From an uncultured Psychroserpens sp. (GTDB lineage: Bacteria > Bacteroidota > Bacteroidia > Flavobacteriales > Flavobacteriaceae), in contig NZ_CANMVN010000005.1 in the NCBI RefSeq assembly GCF_947501425.1, positions 62,001 to 126,000 on the forward strand: a stretch of DNA of 64,000 nucleotides, written 5' to 3'. Numbering within the stretch: position 1 is the first letter of the stretch; each line of letters starts with the position of its first letter. The position numbers were made by a program, and so were the translations under genes. Of the stretch, positions 53,753 to 62,071 are shown one piece after another. The notes under the pieces are model-generated. The model was not told the origin of the DNA, did no database searches, and saw only the letters and a program-made list of their open reading frames with translations.

Positions 53753-54712
53753 CTAAGCATTCAAATACGCTAAAACATTAGCCTCTATCCTAGCCTGAAT
53801 ATTAGACACATCTGCTTTAACAAAAGATTCTCCCATGATATTCTCATAGAGTTCGATATAACGTTCGCTTACAGTCTCTATATAAGCATCACTCATTTCT
53901 GGTACATTCTGACCTTCGAGTCCCTGAAAGTTATTTGAAATCAACCATTGTCGAACAAATTCTTTTGAGAGCTGCTTTTGTGGTTCATTAGCATCCTGAC
54001 GCTCTTGATAACCATCAGCATAAAAGTAACGTGATGAATCTGGTGTATGAATCTCGTCAATGAGTACAATCTTTCCATCTTTAGTCTTGCCAAATTCATA
54101 TTTAGTATCTACGAGTATGAGTCCGCGAGAAGCTGCAATCTCTGTTCCGCGATGAAAAAGTTTACGCGTATAATCTTCGAGTACTAGATAATCTTCTTCG
54201 GAAACGATACCACGTTTTAAAATGTCTTCACGAGAGATATCTTCGTCATGATCTCCCATTTCGGCTTTAGTAGCAGGCGTAATGATAGGCTCTGGAAATT
54301 TATCATTCTCTTTCATACCTTCAGGCATTTCAACGCCGCATAATAATCGTCGTCCAGCTTTGTATTCACGGGCAGCATGACCAGACATATAACCACGAAT
54401 CACCATTTCTACTTTAAAGGGATTGCATAAATGACCAACAGCAACATTAGGATCTGGTGTTGCAGTGAGCCAATTTGGCACTAAATCTTCAGTAGCCTTC
54501 ATCATACTGGTAGCGATCTGATTTAAGATCTGACCTTTATATGGAATCCCCTTAGGCATGACCACATCAAAAGCCGACAAACGATCAGTAGCAATCATGA
54601 CGAGCTCTTCATCATTGATGTTATAGACTTCTCTTACTTTCCCTTTATATACACTTTTCTGGTTTGGGAAATTGAAATTAGATTCGGTTATGGTGTTATT
54701 CTGATTTGCCAC
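53753..54712 (-). CDS. purC: SAICAR synthetase (purine biosynthesis)
   Basis: The protein (319 residues) joins CAIR and aspartate to form SAICAR. The motifs [25 protein letters not shown] at the N-terminus, [22 protein letters not shown] and [19 protein letters not shown] match PurC, with the extra C-terminal helices found in the Bacteroidota version (longer than the 237 residues of E. coli). Its stop touches the stop of the hybrid kinase gene. The next gene on the minus strand, phoH, is separated by a 127-base structured block. Confidence 0.95.
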   Translation of the reverse strand: MANQNNTITESNFNFPNQKSVYKGKVREVYNINDEELVMIATDRLSAFDVVMPKGIPYKGQILNQIATSMMKATEDLVPNWLTATPDPNVAVGHLCNPFKVEMVIRGYMSGHAAREYKAGRRLLCGVEMPEGMKENDKFPEPIITPATKAEMGDHDEDISREDILKRGIVSEEDYLVLEDYTRKLFHRGTEIAASRGLILVDTKYEFGKTKDGKIVLIDEIHTPDSSRYFYADGYQERQDANEPQKQLSKEFVRQWLISNNFQGLEGQNVPEMSDAYIETVSERYIELYENIMGESFVKADVSNIQARIEANVLAYLNA

Positions 54713-54746
54713 GAATAAATGCTTGTTATATTGTTATCTATCTCCT

Positions 54747-54830
54747 AGCCCAGATGGAGGCATTTGTTGGAGCTCTCCTACTACGCTGAAAAGCTATGTA
54801 GGAAGCGACTGCCGACAGCTGGAATAGCTT
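54747..54830 (-). ncRNA. Candidate structured RNA element between phoH and purC
   Basis: This 84-base block is clearly GC-richer than the flanks. On the minus strand it starts with AAGCTATTCCAG and ends with CTGGGCT, which can close an outer stem (AGCU...CCAG with CUGG...GCU). GGCA/TGCC can pair inside, and TCCTAC/GTAGGA (54798-54803 with 54776-54781) plus GCT/AGC make an apical hairpin. I recall similar blocks in other flavobacteria, at this locus among others. Rfam models such as Flavo-1 and 6S-Flavo should be tested; I cannot assign one. Confidence 0.4.
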
Positions 54831-54839
54831 CTAAAAAAA

Positions 54840-55793
54840 TTAATCTCTGTTTTCTATACTCTTGTATGCTTCTATCACTTTTTTAACCAACTTATGACGT
54901 ATTACATCTTTATCGTCAAGGTAGATCATACCAATACCATCTACATTTTTAAGTACCAGTAAGGCTTCTTTTAATCCGGAAATGGTACGACGTGGTAAAT
55001 CGACCTGTCCAGGATCACCTGTAAGTAAGAATTTGGCATTTTTACCCATTCGTGTCAAGAACATTTTCATTTGCGCATGTGTGGTATTCTGACCTTCATC
55101 TAGAATAACAAAAGCATTATCTAATGTTCTACCACGCATAAATGCTAATGGTGCAATTTGAATGGTTCCGTTCTCTATAAAATGAGCTAATTTCTCCGCA
55201 GGAATCATATCGCGAAGCGCGTCATACAACGGCTGCATGTAAGGATCTAATTTTTCTTTGAGATCACCTGGAAGAAACCCTAAGTTCTCACCTGCTTCAA
55301 CAGCTGGACGTGTTAAAATAATCCGCTTGACCTCTTTAGCTTTGAGTGCGCGAACTGCCAATGCTACACCTGTATAGGTTTTACCAGTTCCTGCAGGACC
55401 AATTGCAAAGACCATATCATTTTTACGCATGCTCTCCACCAATTTGCGTTGGTTAACGGTTTGCGCTTTGATAATACGACCACTAACACCATGTACAATG
55501 ACTTCACCACTTTGATCTGAAGTTGTGTAATCATCACTACTCTGACTTGTCAACACTCGTTCAATTGTATTCTCGTCGAGTTTATTATACTTACCAAAAT
55601 GCTCCATTAGCATATTCATACGACGATCAAACTCTTCGAGCAGGTCTTCGTCTCCATAGGCTTTTATTTTATTGCCTCTCGCTACAATTTTAAGTTTAGG
55701 AAAGTATTCTTTAAGTGTTTTAATATTGGCATTTTGAGCTCCAAAAAATTCTTTGGGAGTAATTTCTTCTAGTTCTAAAATAAGTTCATTCAA
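54840..55793 (-). CDS. phoH: PhoH family ATPase
   Basis: The protein (317 residues) has an N-terminal KH-like extension (about 1-115) and a P-loop ATPase domain with Walker A GPAGTGKT at 132-139, LTRPAVEAGENLGFLPGD, Walker B FVILDEGQNT and the sensor LTGDPGQVD. E. coli PhoH2/YbeZ relatives have RNA helicase or ribosome-linked roles and partner with YbeY, but no ybeY gene is adjacent here. It is the first gene of a minus-strand pair with purC, the two being separated by the structured block. Confidence 0.9.
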   Translation of the reverse strand: MNELILELEEITPKEFFGAQNANIKTLKEYFPKLKIVARGNKIKAYGDEDLLEEFDRRMNMLMEHFGKYNKLDENTIERVLTSQSSDDYTTSDQSGEVIVHGVSGRIIKAQTVNQRKLVESMRKNDMVFAIGPAGTGKTYTGVALAVRALKAKEVKRIILTRPAVEAGENLGFLPGDLKEKLDPYMQPLYDALRDMIPAEKLAHFIENGTIQIAPLAFMRGRTLDNAFVILDEGQNTTHAQMKMFLTRMGKNAKFLLTGDPGQVDLPRRTISGLKEALLVLKNVDGIGMIYLDDKDVIRHKLVKKVIEAYKSIENRD

Positions 55794-56003
55794 AAGCGAT
55801 ACGAATTATAAATTAATCTGTTTTGTTTTATTAGTTTTGTGATGAGACAAACCAAGGCGTGTTTTGACAACATCATAATCAAAAATAATTAAACTATTTT
55901 ATTCCATAGGTTTCCCTAAGGTTAAAATATGATTAGTTTTTAACAGTTTTATGAAACTTCAAAATAACGCTTTAACCTAGTATAAAATTTTTGCAGGCAA
56001 TAC

Positions 56004-56840
56004 ATGGCAATCATCACATTAACAACCGATTTTGGCGAGAAAGATCACTTTGCAGGTGCCATTAAAGGAGCTATTTACAGCGAATTACCAGATGTGAGAA
56101 TTGTTGATATCTCACATTCGGTTGCGCCTTTTAATGTTCCTGAGGCAGCTTATATCATTCAGAATGCGTACAGTAGTTTTCCAAAGGGCACTATACATGT
56201 GATTGGTATCGATTCTGAGCTCAATCCAGAAAACAAACACATTGCTGTAAAATTAGACGATCATTATTTTATTTGTGCAAACAATGGCATTATGAGCATG
56301 ATTTGTTCAGAAATAGCACCACAAAAAATTGTAGAAATCAATATCCATGATCGTGTTGCAACTAGTTTTCCTGTATTGGATGTTTTTGTCAATGTGGCTT
56401 GTCATATTGCGCGAGGTGGCACATTGGAGATTATTGGTAAGGTTATCAACACCATAAAGCCTATCAAAAATTTAATACCGTTTGTCAATGATGAAAAGAA
56501 TCAAATCATTGGTAGTGTGATCTATGTGGACAACTACGGAAATGTGATCACAAACATAAAACGTAAATTCTTTGAGACTGTACAAAAAACACGTGATTAT
56601 GAGATTTCTGCACGCAGCTACAAGTTTAAAAAGATATACGATAAATATAGTGATGCTATTAATTTCGAGGTTCCGGAAGATAAACGTTATGACGAAGGAA
56701 AAGGTCTGGTTGTTTTCAATTCATCTGGATATCTTGAAATTGCAGTCTATAAAAGTGATAATGCAACTGTAGGTAGCGCTTCTTCACTTATGGGATTGAA
56801 GGTCATGGATACTGTGACTGTGAATTTTTCTAAAATTTAA
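56004..56840 (+). CDS. SAM hydroxide adenosyltransferase (DUF62 family)
   Basis: The protein (278 residues) belongs to the DUF62/chlorinase-fluorinase family. The ordinary members hydrolyse S-adenosylmethionine to adenosine and methionine using hydroxide. The conserved N-terminal TLTTDFGEKDHFAGAIKGAI and the central VIYVDNYGNVITNI are visible, with the HVIGIDSELNPE segment. It lacks the halogenase-specific features I know, so hydrolysis is the likely reaction. It precedes the gliding ABC genes, an arrangement I recall from other flavobacteria. Confidence 0.88.
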   Translation: MAIITLTTDFGEKDHFAGAIKGAIYSELPDVRIVDISHSVAPFNVPEAAYIIQNAYSSFPKGTIHVIGIDSELNPENKHIAVKLDDHYFICANNGIMSMICSEIAPQKIVEINIHDRVATSFPVLDVFVNVACHIARGGTLEIIGKVINTIKPIKNLIPFVNDEKNQIIGSVIYVDNYGNVITNIKRKFFETVQKTRDYEISARSYKFKKIYDKYSDAINFEVPEDKRYDEGKGLVVFNSSGYLEIAVYKSDNATVGSASSLMGLKVMDTVTVNFSKI

Positions 56841-56843
56841 TCT

Positions 56844-57140
56844 ATGTTTGTACGTATTGTAAAAATGAGTTTTGATCCTGAAAATATTGAAGAGTTTCTC
56901 CATAATTTTGATCTGAGCAAAGCAAAGATAAGAGCATTTGAAGGTTGTCAGTTTTTAGAACTCTATCGTGATAAACACAATACAAACATTTTTTTTACGT
57001 ATAGTTATTGGAGATCGGAAAATGATTTAGAAAATTACAGACACTCCGATTTATTTAAAGGGGTTTGGGCAAAAACCAAACCTTTATTTAATGCCAAACC
57101 TGAAGCTTGGAGTGTGGATAAATTGGTTTCTCTTGAATAA
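56844..57140 (+). CDS. Antibiotic biosynthesis monooxygenase-like (ABM) domain protein
   Basis: The 98-residue protein has the ferredoxin-like ABM fold: VRIVKMSFDPENIEEFLHNF, CQFLELYRDKHNTNIFFTYSYWRSENDLENYRHSDLF and a closing WAKTKPLF. Similar small proteins are dimeric quinol monooxygenases or have unknown roles; haem-degrading relatives carry extra residues not seen here. It begins three bases after the SAM hydrolase gene and is likely in the same transcript. Confidence 0.8.
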   Translation: MFVRIVKMSFDPENIEEFLHNFDLSKAKIRAFEGCQFLELYRDKHNTNIFFTYSYWRSENDLENYRHSDLFKGVWAKTKPLFNAKPEAWSVDKLVSLE

Positions 57141-57243
57141 TTTATTCTATAACCTGATTTTTGATTTCAGAAAAATCAAAAGGACTATGCGTTAAAGAGT
57201 CATTTAATATTAACTTTGAATACTAACTATTGAAATAGTAATA

Positions 57244-57972
57244 ATGCTAGCAATTCTAAAAAAAGAAATCAACACCTTCTTCGCCTCGCCCATTGGCTAT
57301 TTGGTTATTGCGGTGTTTTTATTATTAAACGGACTCTTCCTATGGTTATTTAAAGGTGATTTTAATATTCTTGATAATGGTTTTGCTGATTTATCCAGCT
57401 TCTTTTTATTGGCGCCTTGGATTCTAATTTTCTTAGTACCTGCAGTAACCATGCGTAGTTTTGCTGATGAGAAAAAACAAGGAACTTTAGAGTTGTTACT
57501 TACCAAGCCTATTAGTCATTTAAACATTGTGTTAGGTAAATATTTAGGCGCATTCATACTAATCATTATTGCTTTAATCCCAACATTATTATATGTTTTT
57601 ACCATATCAAAATTAGGTAATCCCGAAGGAAATCTGGATGTTGGAAGCGTGATGGGCTCCTATTTCGGGCTCCTATTTTTAGTTGCAGCATATACTGCTA
57701 TTGGTGTATTTGCCTCCAGCCTATCTGATAATCAAATTGTCGCTTTTATAGTTGCTGTTTTTATATGCTTCTTTTTTTATTTCGGATTTGAAGGCTTATC
57801 AAATTACAATCTTTTTGGCGACGCGTTTTACATTGAAAAGTTAGGTATGGAATCGCACTTTAAAAGCATGAGTCGTGGTGTTTTAGATACTAGAGATATC
57901 ATTTATTTTTTGAGTATCACTGCACTATTTATAATACTAACCAAACTGAATATAAAACACGCTAATCAATGA
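57244..57972 (+). CDS. gldF: Gliding motility ABC transporter permease GldF
   Basis: The protein (242 residues) is an ABC-2 permease with six helices, starting with MLAILKKEINTFFASPIGYLVIAVFLLLNGLFLW and containing RSFADEKKQGTLELLLTKPISHLNIVLGKYLGAF, which are typical of GldF. In Flavobacterium johnsoniae GldF, GldG and the ATPase GldA are needed for gliding. The gldA gene is not in this window. It overlaps an extra gene (57969) by an ATGA junction before gldG. Confidence 0.9.
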   Translation: MLAILKKEINTFFASPIGYLVIAVFLLLNGLFLWLFKGDFNILDNGFADLSSFFLLAPWILIFLVPAVTMRSFADEKKQGTLELLLTKPISHLNIVLGKYLGAFILIIIALIPTLLYVFTISKLGNPEGNLDVGSVMGSYFGLLFLVAAYTAIGVFASSLSDNQIVAFIVAVFICFFFYFGFEGLSNYNLFGDAFYIEKLGMESHFKSMSRGVLDTRDIIYFLSITALFIILTKLNIKHANQ

Positions 57973-58463
57973 TCATTACTGCACCACTAATTATATTGAT
58001 GTGCATAGTATTTGTACTTATGTTCTTATTTGTGAGAACCATAGACAAACGTAAATGGTTAGTTGTTTTAGTCAGCTTGGTCTTAACACCTATTGTGTAT
58101 TTCTATGCACTTTACCCTATGATCAATATTTTTAGTTCATATCATCATCAAAAATATTTTTCATCTCAATTATGGAAAGAAAAACCAGCCTTGCGCTATG
58201 AACTTTCAGATGATATGATGACTTCGGAACTACTAATAGGACAAACTAAAAGTGAGGTTAATGCACTTTTAGGAACTTACGAATGGTTGTCATGGGACGA
58301 TGAAAAAAAAGCTCACGATACCAATAGATGGAATTATAGCTTGGGTATTGAACCTGGTGCTTTTAATACCCAAAAGGAATGTGTAGAAATTATTTTTGAC
58401 AACGATAAAGTAATTGCGTTAAACCTCTATAAAGAAGATATAAAATTCGATGCTGAAAACTAA
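57969..58463 (+). CDS. BamE-like (SmpA/OmlA fold) membrane protein between gldF and gldG
   Basis: The protein (164 residues) has two N-terminal hydrophobic helices (ITAPLIILMCIVFVLMFLFV and WLVVLVSLVLTPIVYFYALYPMI) and a soluble end that looks like a SmpA/OmlA domain: LLIGQTKSEVNALLGTYEWLSW, WNYSLGIEPGAFN and CVEIIFDNDKVIALNLY. The start overlaps gldF by ATGA and the end overlaps gldG by 14 bases, so translation is coupled on both sides. As I recall, gldF and gldG are adjacent in F. johnsoniae, so this gene looks like an insertion. Its role in the transporter is unknown. Confidence 0.65.
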   Translation: MIITAPLIILMCIVFVLMFLFVRTIDKRKWLVVLVSLVLTPIVYFYALYPMINIFSSYHHQKYFSSQLWKEKPALRYELSDDMMTSELLIGQTKSEVNALLGTYEWLSWDDEKKAHDTNRWNYSLGIEPGAFNTQKECVEIIFDNDKVIALNLYKEDIKFDAEN

Positions 58464-60123
58464 AAGAAATATCATTACCATTGTTATCACTTTAGTAGTT
58501 ATAATTGCTATCAATTTGATTTCAGATCATTTTTATAAACGTTTTGATCTCACCAAAGATAAACGTTACACCTTATCTGACGAGGCTTTACAAACTATTG
58601 CAGATGTAGATTCGCCTCTAATCATTGATGTATTTCTTGAAGGTGAATTTCCTTCGGAATTTAGACGACTTCGGAATGAAACACAGCAGCTTCTGGAAGA
58701 ATTTACTGTGTATAACAATAATGTAAAATTTGATTTTATCAATCCGTTAGACAATGAAGACACCAGAGACCAAAACCTGCAGCAACTCTCACAACGTGGC
58801 TTGCAACCTTTCCAAATAAACATTCAAGAGAGTGGAAAAACGTCTCAAGAGCTCATCATACCTTGGGCTTTAGCAAGCTATAATGAACAAACGGTCATTA
58901 TTCCGCTAATCAAAAATAAAATTGGAGCGACTGATCAGGAATTAGTTAATGGATCTATTCAAAATCTTGAATATGCTTTTGCAGAAGCATTTAAGAAGCT
59001 GGTGAATCCGAAGCAAAAAAAGATAGCCGTTTTAAAAGGCAACGGACAATTAAGTGATATATATATTGCAGATCTTCTTAAAAAGTTAGGAGAGCATTAT
59101 TTTTTAGCGCCTTTTACATTAGATAGCGTAGCGTCTAATCCAGAAAAAACATTGAACGATATCAAAGCCTATGATTTAATCATTTCGGCTAAACCAAGTG
59201 TGGCTTTTTCAGAAAATGAAAAATATGTTCTCGATCAATACACAATGAACGGTGGAAAAAGCTTATGGCTTACCGAAAGCATCATTATGGACAGAGACAG
59301 CTTAATGAATGAAACCAACAAAGGTGTTGCTGTATATAGAGATTTAAATCTTAGCGATTTTTTCTTCAAATATGGTGTACGTGTCAATCCTGTGATTGTT
59401 AATGATATGTATTCTGCTCCTATTGTGTTGTCTATTGGAGAAGGAAGTAATGCACGATTACAACGTTTACAATGGCAATATTCTCCATTGGCTGCTAGTA
59501 ATCCAAACCACCCGATAACCACCAATTTAGATCCTGTTAAATTTGATTTCGCAAGTCAGATTGACACGCTAAAAAACGGTATTAACAAGACCATCTTATT
59601 GCGTAGTTCACAACTCACAAAACTTCAAGGTGTACCTCGAGAAATTAGTTTAGATGTCGTGACGCAAGAACCTAATCCTGAGGACTATAAAGAACCGCAT
59701 CAAACTTTAGCTGTTTTGCTCGAGGGCGAGTTTACTTCGGTATATGACAAGCGTATTAAACCGTTTAAAATTTCAGAAGATAAGACTACAAGTAAAACAA
59801 CAAAAATGATTGTTATTGCTGATGGTGATGTCATCAAAAATGAAGTGATTAGAAATAAACCGCAAGAACTTGGCTTCGAATTTTTAACCAAACGAAAGTT
59901 TGGAAATAAAGAGTTTCTTGAAAATGCAGTTAACTACCTTCTTAATGACGACGGACTTATAAACATTCGAACCAAAGAAGTGAAATTAGCTTTCTTAGAT
60001 TCGGAAAAAATTGAAGCTCAAAAATCAAAATGGCAAATTATAAACATTGCTTTACCGCTTGTTATTCTTGGCATATTTGGTTTTGCTTTTGGGTTTTTCA
60101 GAAAAAAAAGATACTCGAAATAG
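58450..60123 (+). CDS. gldG: Gliding motility ABC transporter substrate-binding-like protein GldG
   Basis: The protein (557 residues) has one N-terminal helix (NIITIVITLVVIIAINLIS), a large periplasmic ABC-auxiliary region (about 35-525) with KKIAVLKGNGQLSDIYIADLLKKLGEHY, and one C-terminal helix (IINIALPLVILGIFGFAFGFF) followed by a basic end RKKRYSK. This layout and the start LTKDKRYTLSDEAL match GldG, the partner of GldF. The gene is followed by a 139-base gap and dnaN. Confidence 0.9.
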   Translation: MLKTKRNIITIVITLVVIIAINLISDHFYKRFDLTKDKRYTLSDEALQTIADVDSPLIIDVFLEGEFPSEFRRLRNETQQLLEEFTVYNNNVKFDFINPLDNEDTRDQNLQQLSQRGLQPFQINIQESGKTSQELIIPWALASYNEQTVIIPLIKNKIGATDQELVNGSIQNLEYAFAEAFKKLVNPKQKKIAVLKGNGQLSDIYIADLLKKLGEHYFLAPFTLDSVASNPEKTLNDIKAYDLIISAKPSVAFSENEKYVLDQYTMNGGKSLWLTESIIMDRDSLMNETNKGVAVYRDLNLSDFFFKYGVRVNPVIVNDMYSAPIVLSIGEGSNARLQRLQWQYSPLAASNPNHPITTNLDPVKFDFASQIDTLKNGINKTILLRSSQLTKLQGVPREISLDVVTQEPNPEDYKEPHQTLAVLLEGEFTSVYDKRIKPFKISEDKTTSKTTKMIVIADGDVIKNEVIRNKPQELGFEFLTKRKFGNKEFLENAVNYLLNDDGLINIRTKEVKLAFLDSEKIEAQKSKWQIINIALPLVILGIFGFAFGFFRKKRYSK

Positions 60124-60204
60124 TTGTAACACCTACAAAAAATCTTCATTTTTAAGCATTGTAAGTTGTTAATAAGTTTGTTTTATAAAACAATAGCTTT
60201 GAGA

Positions 60205-60212
60205 TATATTTG
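60205..60212 (+). promoter_or_regulatory. Putative -7 box before dnaN
   Basis: TATATTTG is a perfect -7 match 50 bases before the dnaN ATG. T-rich sequence near 60181-60184 could serve as a -33 element. An AAAAGGAAC purine stretch before the start (about 60250-60258) resembles a Shine-Dalgarno, which is unusual in this window. Confidence 0.45.
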
Positions 60213-60262
60213 TATTGCGCAATTTGTAGCATCAACATTGTAAAAAACATTAAAAGGAACAT

Positions 60263-61381
60263 ATGAAATTTATAGTATCCAGTACATATTTACTAAAACA
60301 ATTACAAGTTCTAGGAGGAGTTATTAATAACTCTAACACGTTACCTATTTTAGATAATTTTCTTTTTGAATTAAAAGATTCAAAACTAACCGTTTCAGCA
60401 AGTGATCTTGAAACTACTATGTCATCAACCTTAGACGTAGAAAGTGATAATGATGGTAGTATTGCTTTACCAGCACGCCTATTACTCGATACTTTAAAAA
60501 CGTTTCCTGAGCAACCATTGACTTTTGTTGTTGAAGATAACAATACCGTTGAGATTAGCTCAAATCATGGTAAATACGCTTTAGCATATGCAGATGGGAA
60601 TGAATTCCCAAAAGCAGTTGAACTAGACAACCCGAGTACTACGACTATTGCAGGAGATATACTGGCAACAGCTATAAGTAAAACCATCTTTGCTGCTGGT
60701 AATGATGATTTACGTCCAGTAATGAGTGGTGTCTTTTTCCAATTTTCAACAGAAGGTTTAACTTTTGTCGCAACAGATGCTCACAAACTTGTAAAATATA
60801 CACGTGAAGATATTAAAGCAGATCAGGTAGCAGAGTTTATTATGCCAAAAAAACCTCTAAATCTTTTGAAAGGTATTTTAGCTGCAAATGACGATATGGT
60901 TACCATCGAATATAACGATTCTAATGCAAAATTCACTTTTGAAAACTCAATATTAGTGTGTCGTTTAATTGATGGAAAATATCCTAACTATGAAGCGGTA
61001 ATCCCAAAGGAAAATCCAAACAAGTTAACCATAGACAGAACACAATTTTCAAATTCTGTTCGTCGTGTAAGTATCTTCTCTAATAAAACTACGCATCAAA
61101 TTCGTTTGAAAATTGCTGGTGCTGAATTAAATATTTCCGCAGAAGATATTGACTACTCAAACAAAGCTGAGGAGCGCTTAACATGTGATTATCAAGGTGA
61201 TGACATGCAAATAGGTTTTAACTCTCGTTTCTTAACAGAAATGCTTAATAATCTTAGTGCAGATCAGGTTCAGCTAGAAATGAGCTTACCAAATAGAGCT
61301 GGGATTTTAACACCTATAGATGGTTTAGATGAAGGAGAGCATGTGACGATGCTGGTTATGCCTGTAATGTTAAATAACTAA
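60263..61381 (+). CDS. dnaN: DNA polymerase III beta subunit (sliding clamp)
   Basis: The protein (372 residues) contains the three similar clamp domains. The first starts with MKFIVSSTYLLKQLQVLGGVINNSNTLPILDNFLFEL, and GVFFQFSTEGLTFVATDAHKLVKY and the final HVTMLVMPVMLN are typical. It forms a dimeric ring that holds polymerase on DNA. No dnaA gene or DnaA-box cluster is seen next to it, so this is not the origin region. A strong terminator follows 39 bases after the stop. Confidence 0.96.
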   Translation: MKFIVSSTYLLKQLQVLGGVINNSNTLPILDNFLFELKDSKLTVSASDLETTMSSTLDVESDNDGSIALPARLLLDTLKTFPEQPLTFVVEDNNTVEISSNHGKYALAYADGNEFPKAVELDNPSTTTIAGDILATAISKTIFAAGNDDLRPVMSGVFFQFSTEGLTFVATDAHKLVKYTREDIKADQVAEFIMPKKPLNLLKGILAANDDMVTIEYNDSNAKFTFENSILVCRLIDGKYPNYEAVIPKENPNKLTIDRTQFSNSVRRVSIFSNKTTHQIRLKIAGAELNISAEDIDYSNKAEERLTCDYQGDDMQIGFNSRFLTEMLNNLSADQVQLEMSLPNRAGILTPIDGLDEGEHVTMLVMPVMLNN

Positions 61382-61420
61382 TTCAGTTATAAATACAATC
61401 TGATAAAATATTAGATGTAA

Positions 61421-61449
61421 AAAACGCTCACTTTTTAAGTGAGCGTTTT
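61421..61449 (+). terminator. Strong intrinsic terminator after dnaN
   Basis: AAAACGCTCACTT and AAGTGAGCGTTTT form a 13-bp stem around a TTT loop, with A and T runs on both sides, so it can work in both directions. The minus-strand gene that ends at 61557 could use it as well. Confidence 0.9.
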
Positions 61450-61556
61450 CATTTACCTCAGTTTAAAAACTAACTAATACACTTAAGAGGCAAAATAGAC
61501 TGAAAAAACTTCCTGTTTATTATCATGTCTAAACCATATTAAAATGTGGCCTAAAA

Positions 61557-61742
61557 TTACTTTTTGACGCCTAGCTTTAATAAAATAGTTTCTAACAAAC
61601 ACCACTTGGTAAAAGCAGACTGTATTAGGTTCACACCAATGAATACTGTAAACCACATCCAGTTCTGGTTTACGTAAAACGTCAGTACAACGCTCAATAA
61701 TACCATTATACCAACAATAATTCTAAAATATGTGTTTAACAT
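61557..61742 (-). CDS. DUF2892 family two-helix membrane protein
   Basis: The 61-residue protein has two hydrophobic segments (YFRIIVGIMVLLSVVLTFYV and WMWFTVFIGVNLIQSAFTKWCLLETILLKLGV) with the conserved LxQSxFTxWC stretch of DUF2892, a domain that also occurs at the end of rhodanese-like YgaP. The function is unknown. It is 20 bases after the small P-II-like gene and likely part of the RND pump operon. Confidence 0.8.
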   Translation of the reverse strand: MLNTYFRIIVGIMVLLSVVLTFYVNQNWMWFTVFIGVNLIQSAFTKWCLLETILLKLGVKK

Positions 61743-61762
61743 CTCTTTTCAATTTTATAAGT

Positions 61763-62071
61763 TTATATATATTTTTCGATAGGGACAACAATGGCACGTA
61801 AAGGGTTGTTGGTCTCCTTTTGTTCTAAATTGAATGCTTTTATTAAATCAAAGAGCATATCAACCTGAGATTCATTAGTAAAAGAAAATAACATGCTGGA
61901 TTCATTCCCTGATCGTTCTGAACCGAACCAACTTTCAGTCATTGACACACCGGAACTATTTTTATAACCACCAATTTCAGAAACACTGAAACTTTCAATT
62001 CCTGCTTTTTTAAACAGTTTAATCGCATCTTTGTGGAATGCTTGGACAGTTGTTACTATGATTAATTTCAT
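61763..62071 (-). CDS. Small P-II-like protein linked to an RND pump
   Basis: This 102-residue protein starts with KLIIVTTVQAFHKDAIKLFKKAGIESFSVSEIGGY, a beta-alpha-beta start like the P-II/ferredoxin fold, and ends LRAIVVPIEKYI. The middle (ESWFGSERSGNESSMLFSF) looks like a ligand-binding loop. Such proteins next to RND metal pumps (DUF3240-type) are thought to sense metal or nucleotide, but this is inference. Its ATG shares base 62071 with the stop codon of the pump gene, so they are co-translated. Confidence 0.65.
   Translation of the reverse strand: MKLIIVTTVQAFHKDAIKLFKKAGIESFSVSEIGGYKNSSGVSMTESWFGSERSGNESSMLFSFTNESQVDMLFDLIKAFNLEQKETNNPLRAIVVPIEKYI

Noticed and set aside
60124-60262. 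Replication origin beside dnaN
   Set aside because: No dnaA gene, no cluster of TTATCCACA-like boxes and no AT-rich repeat array are seen.
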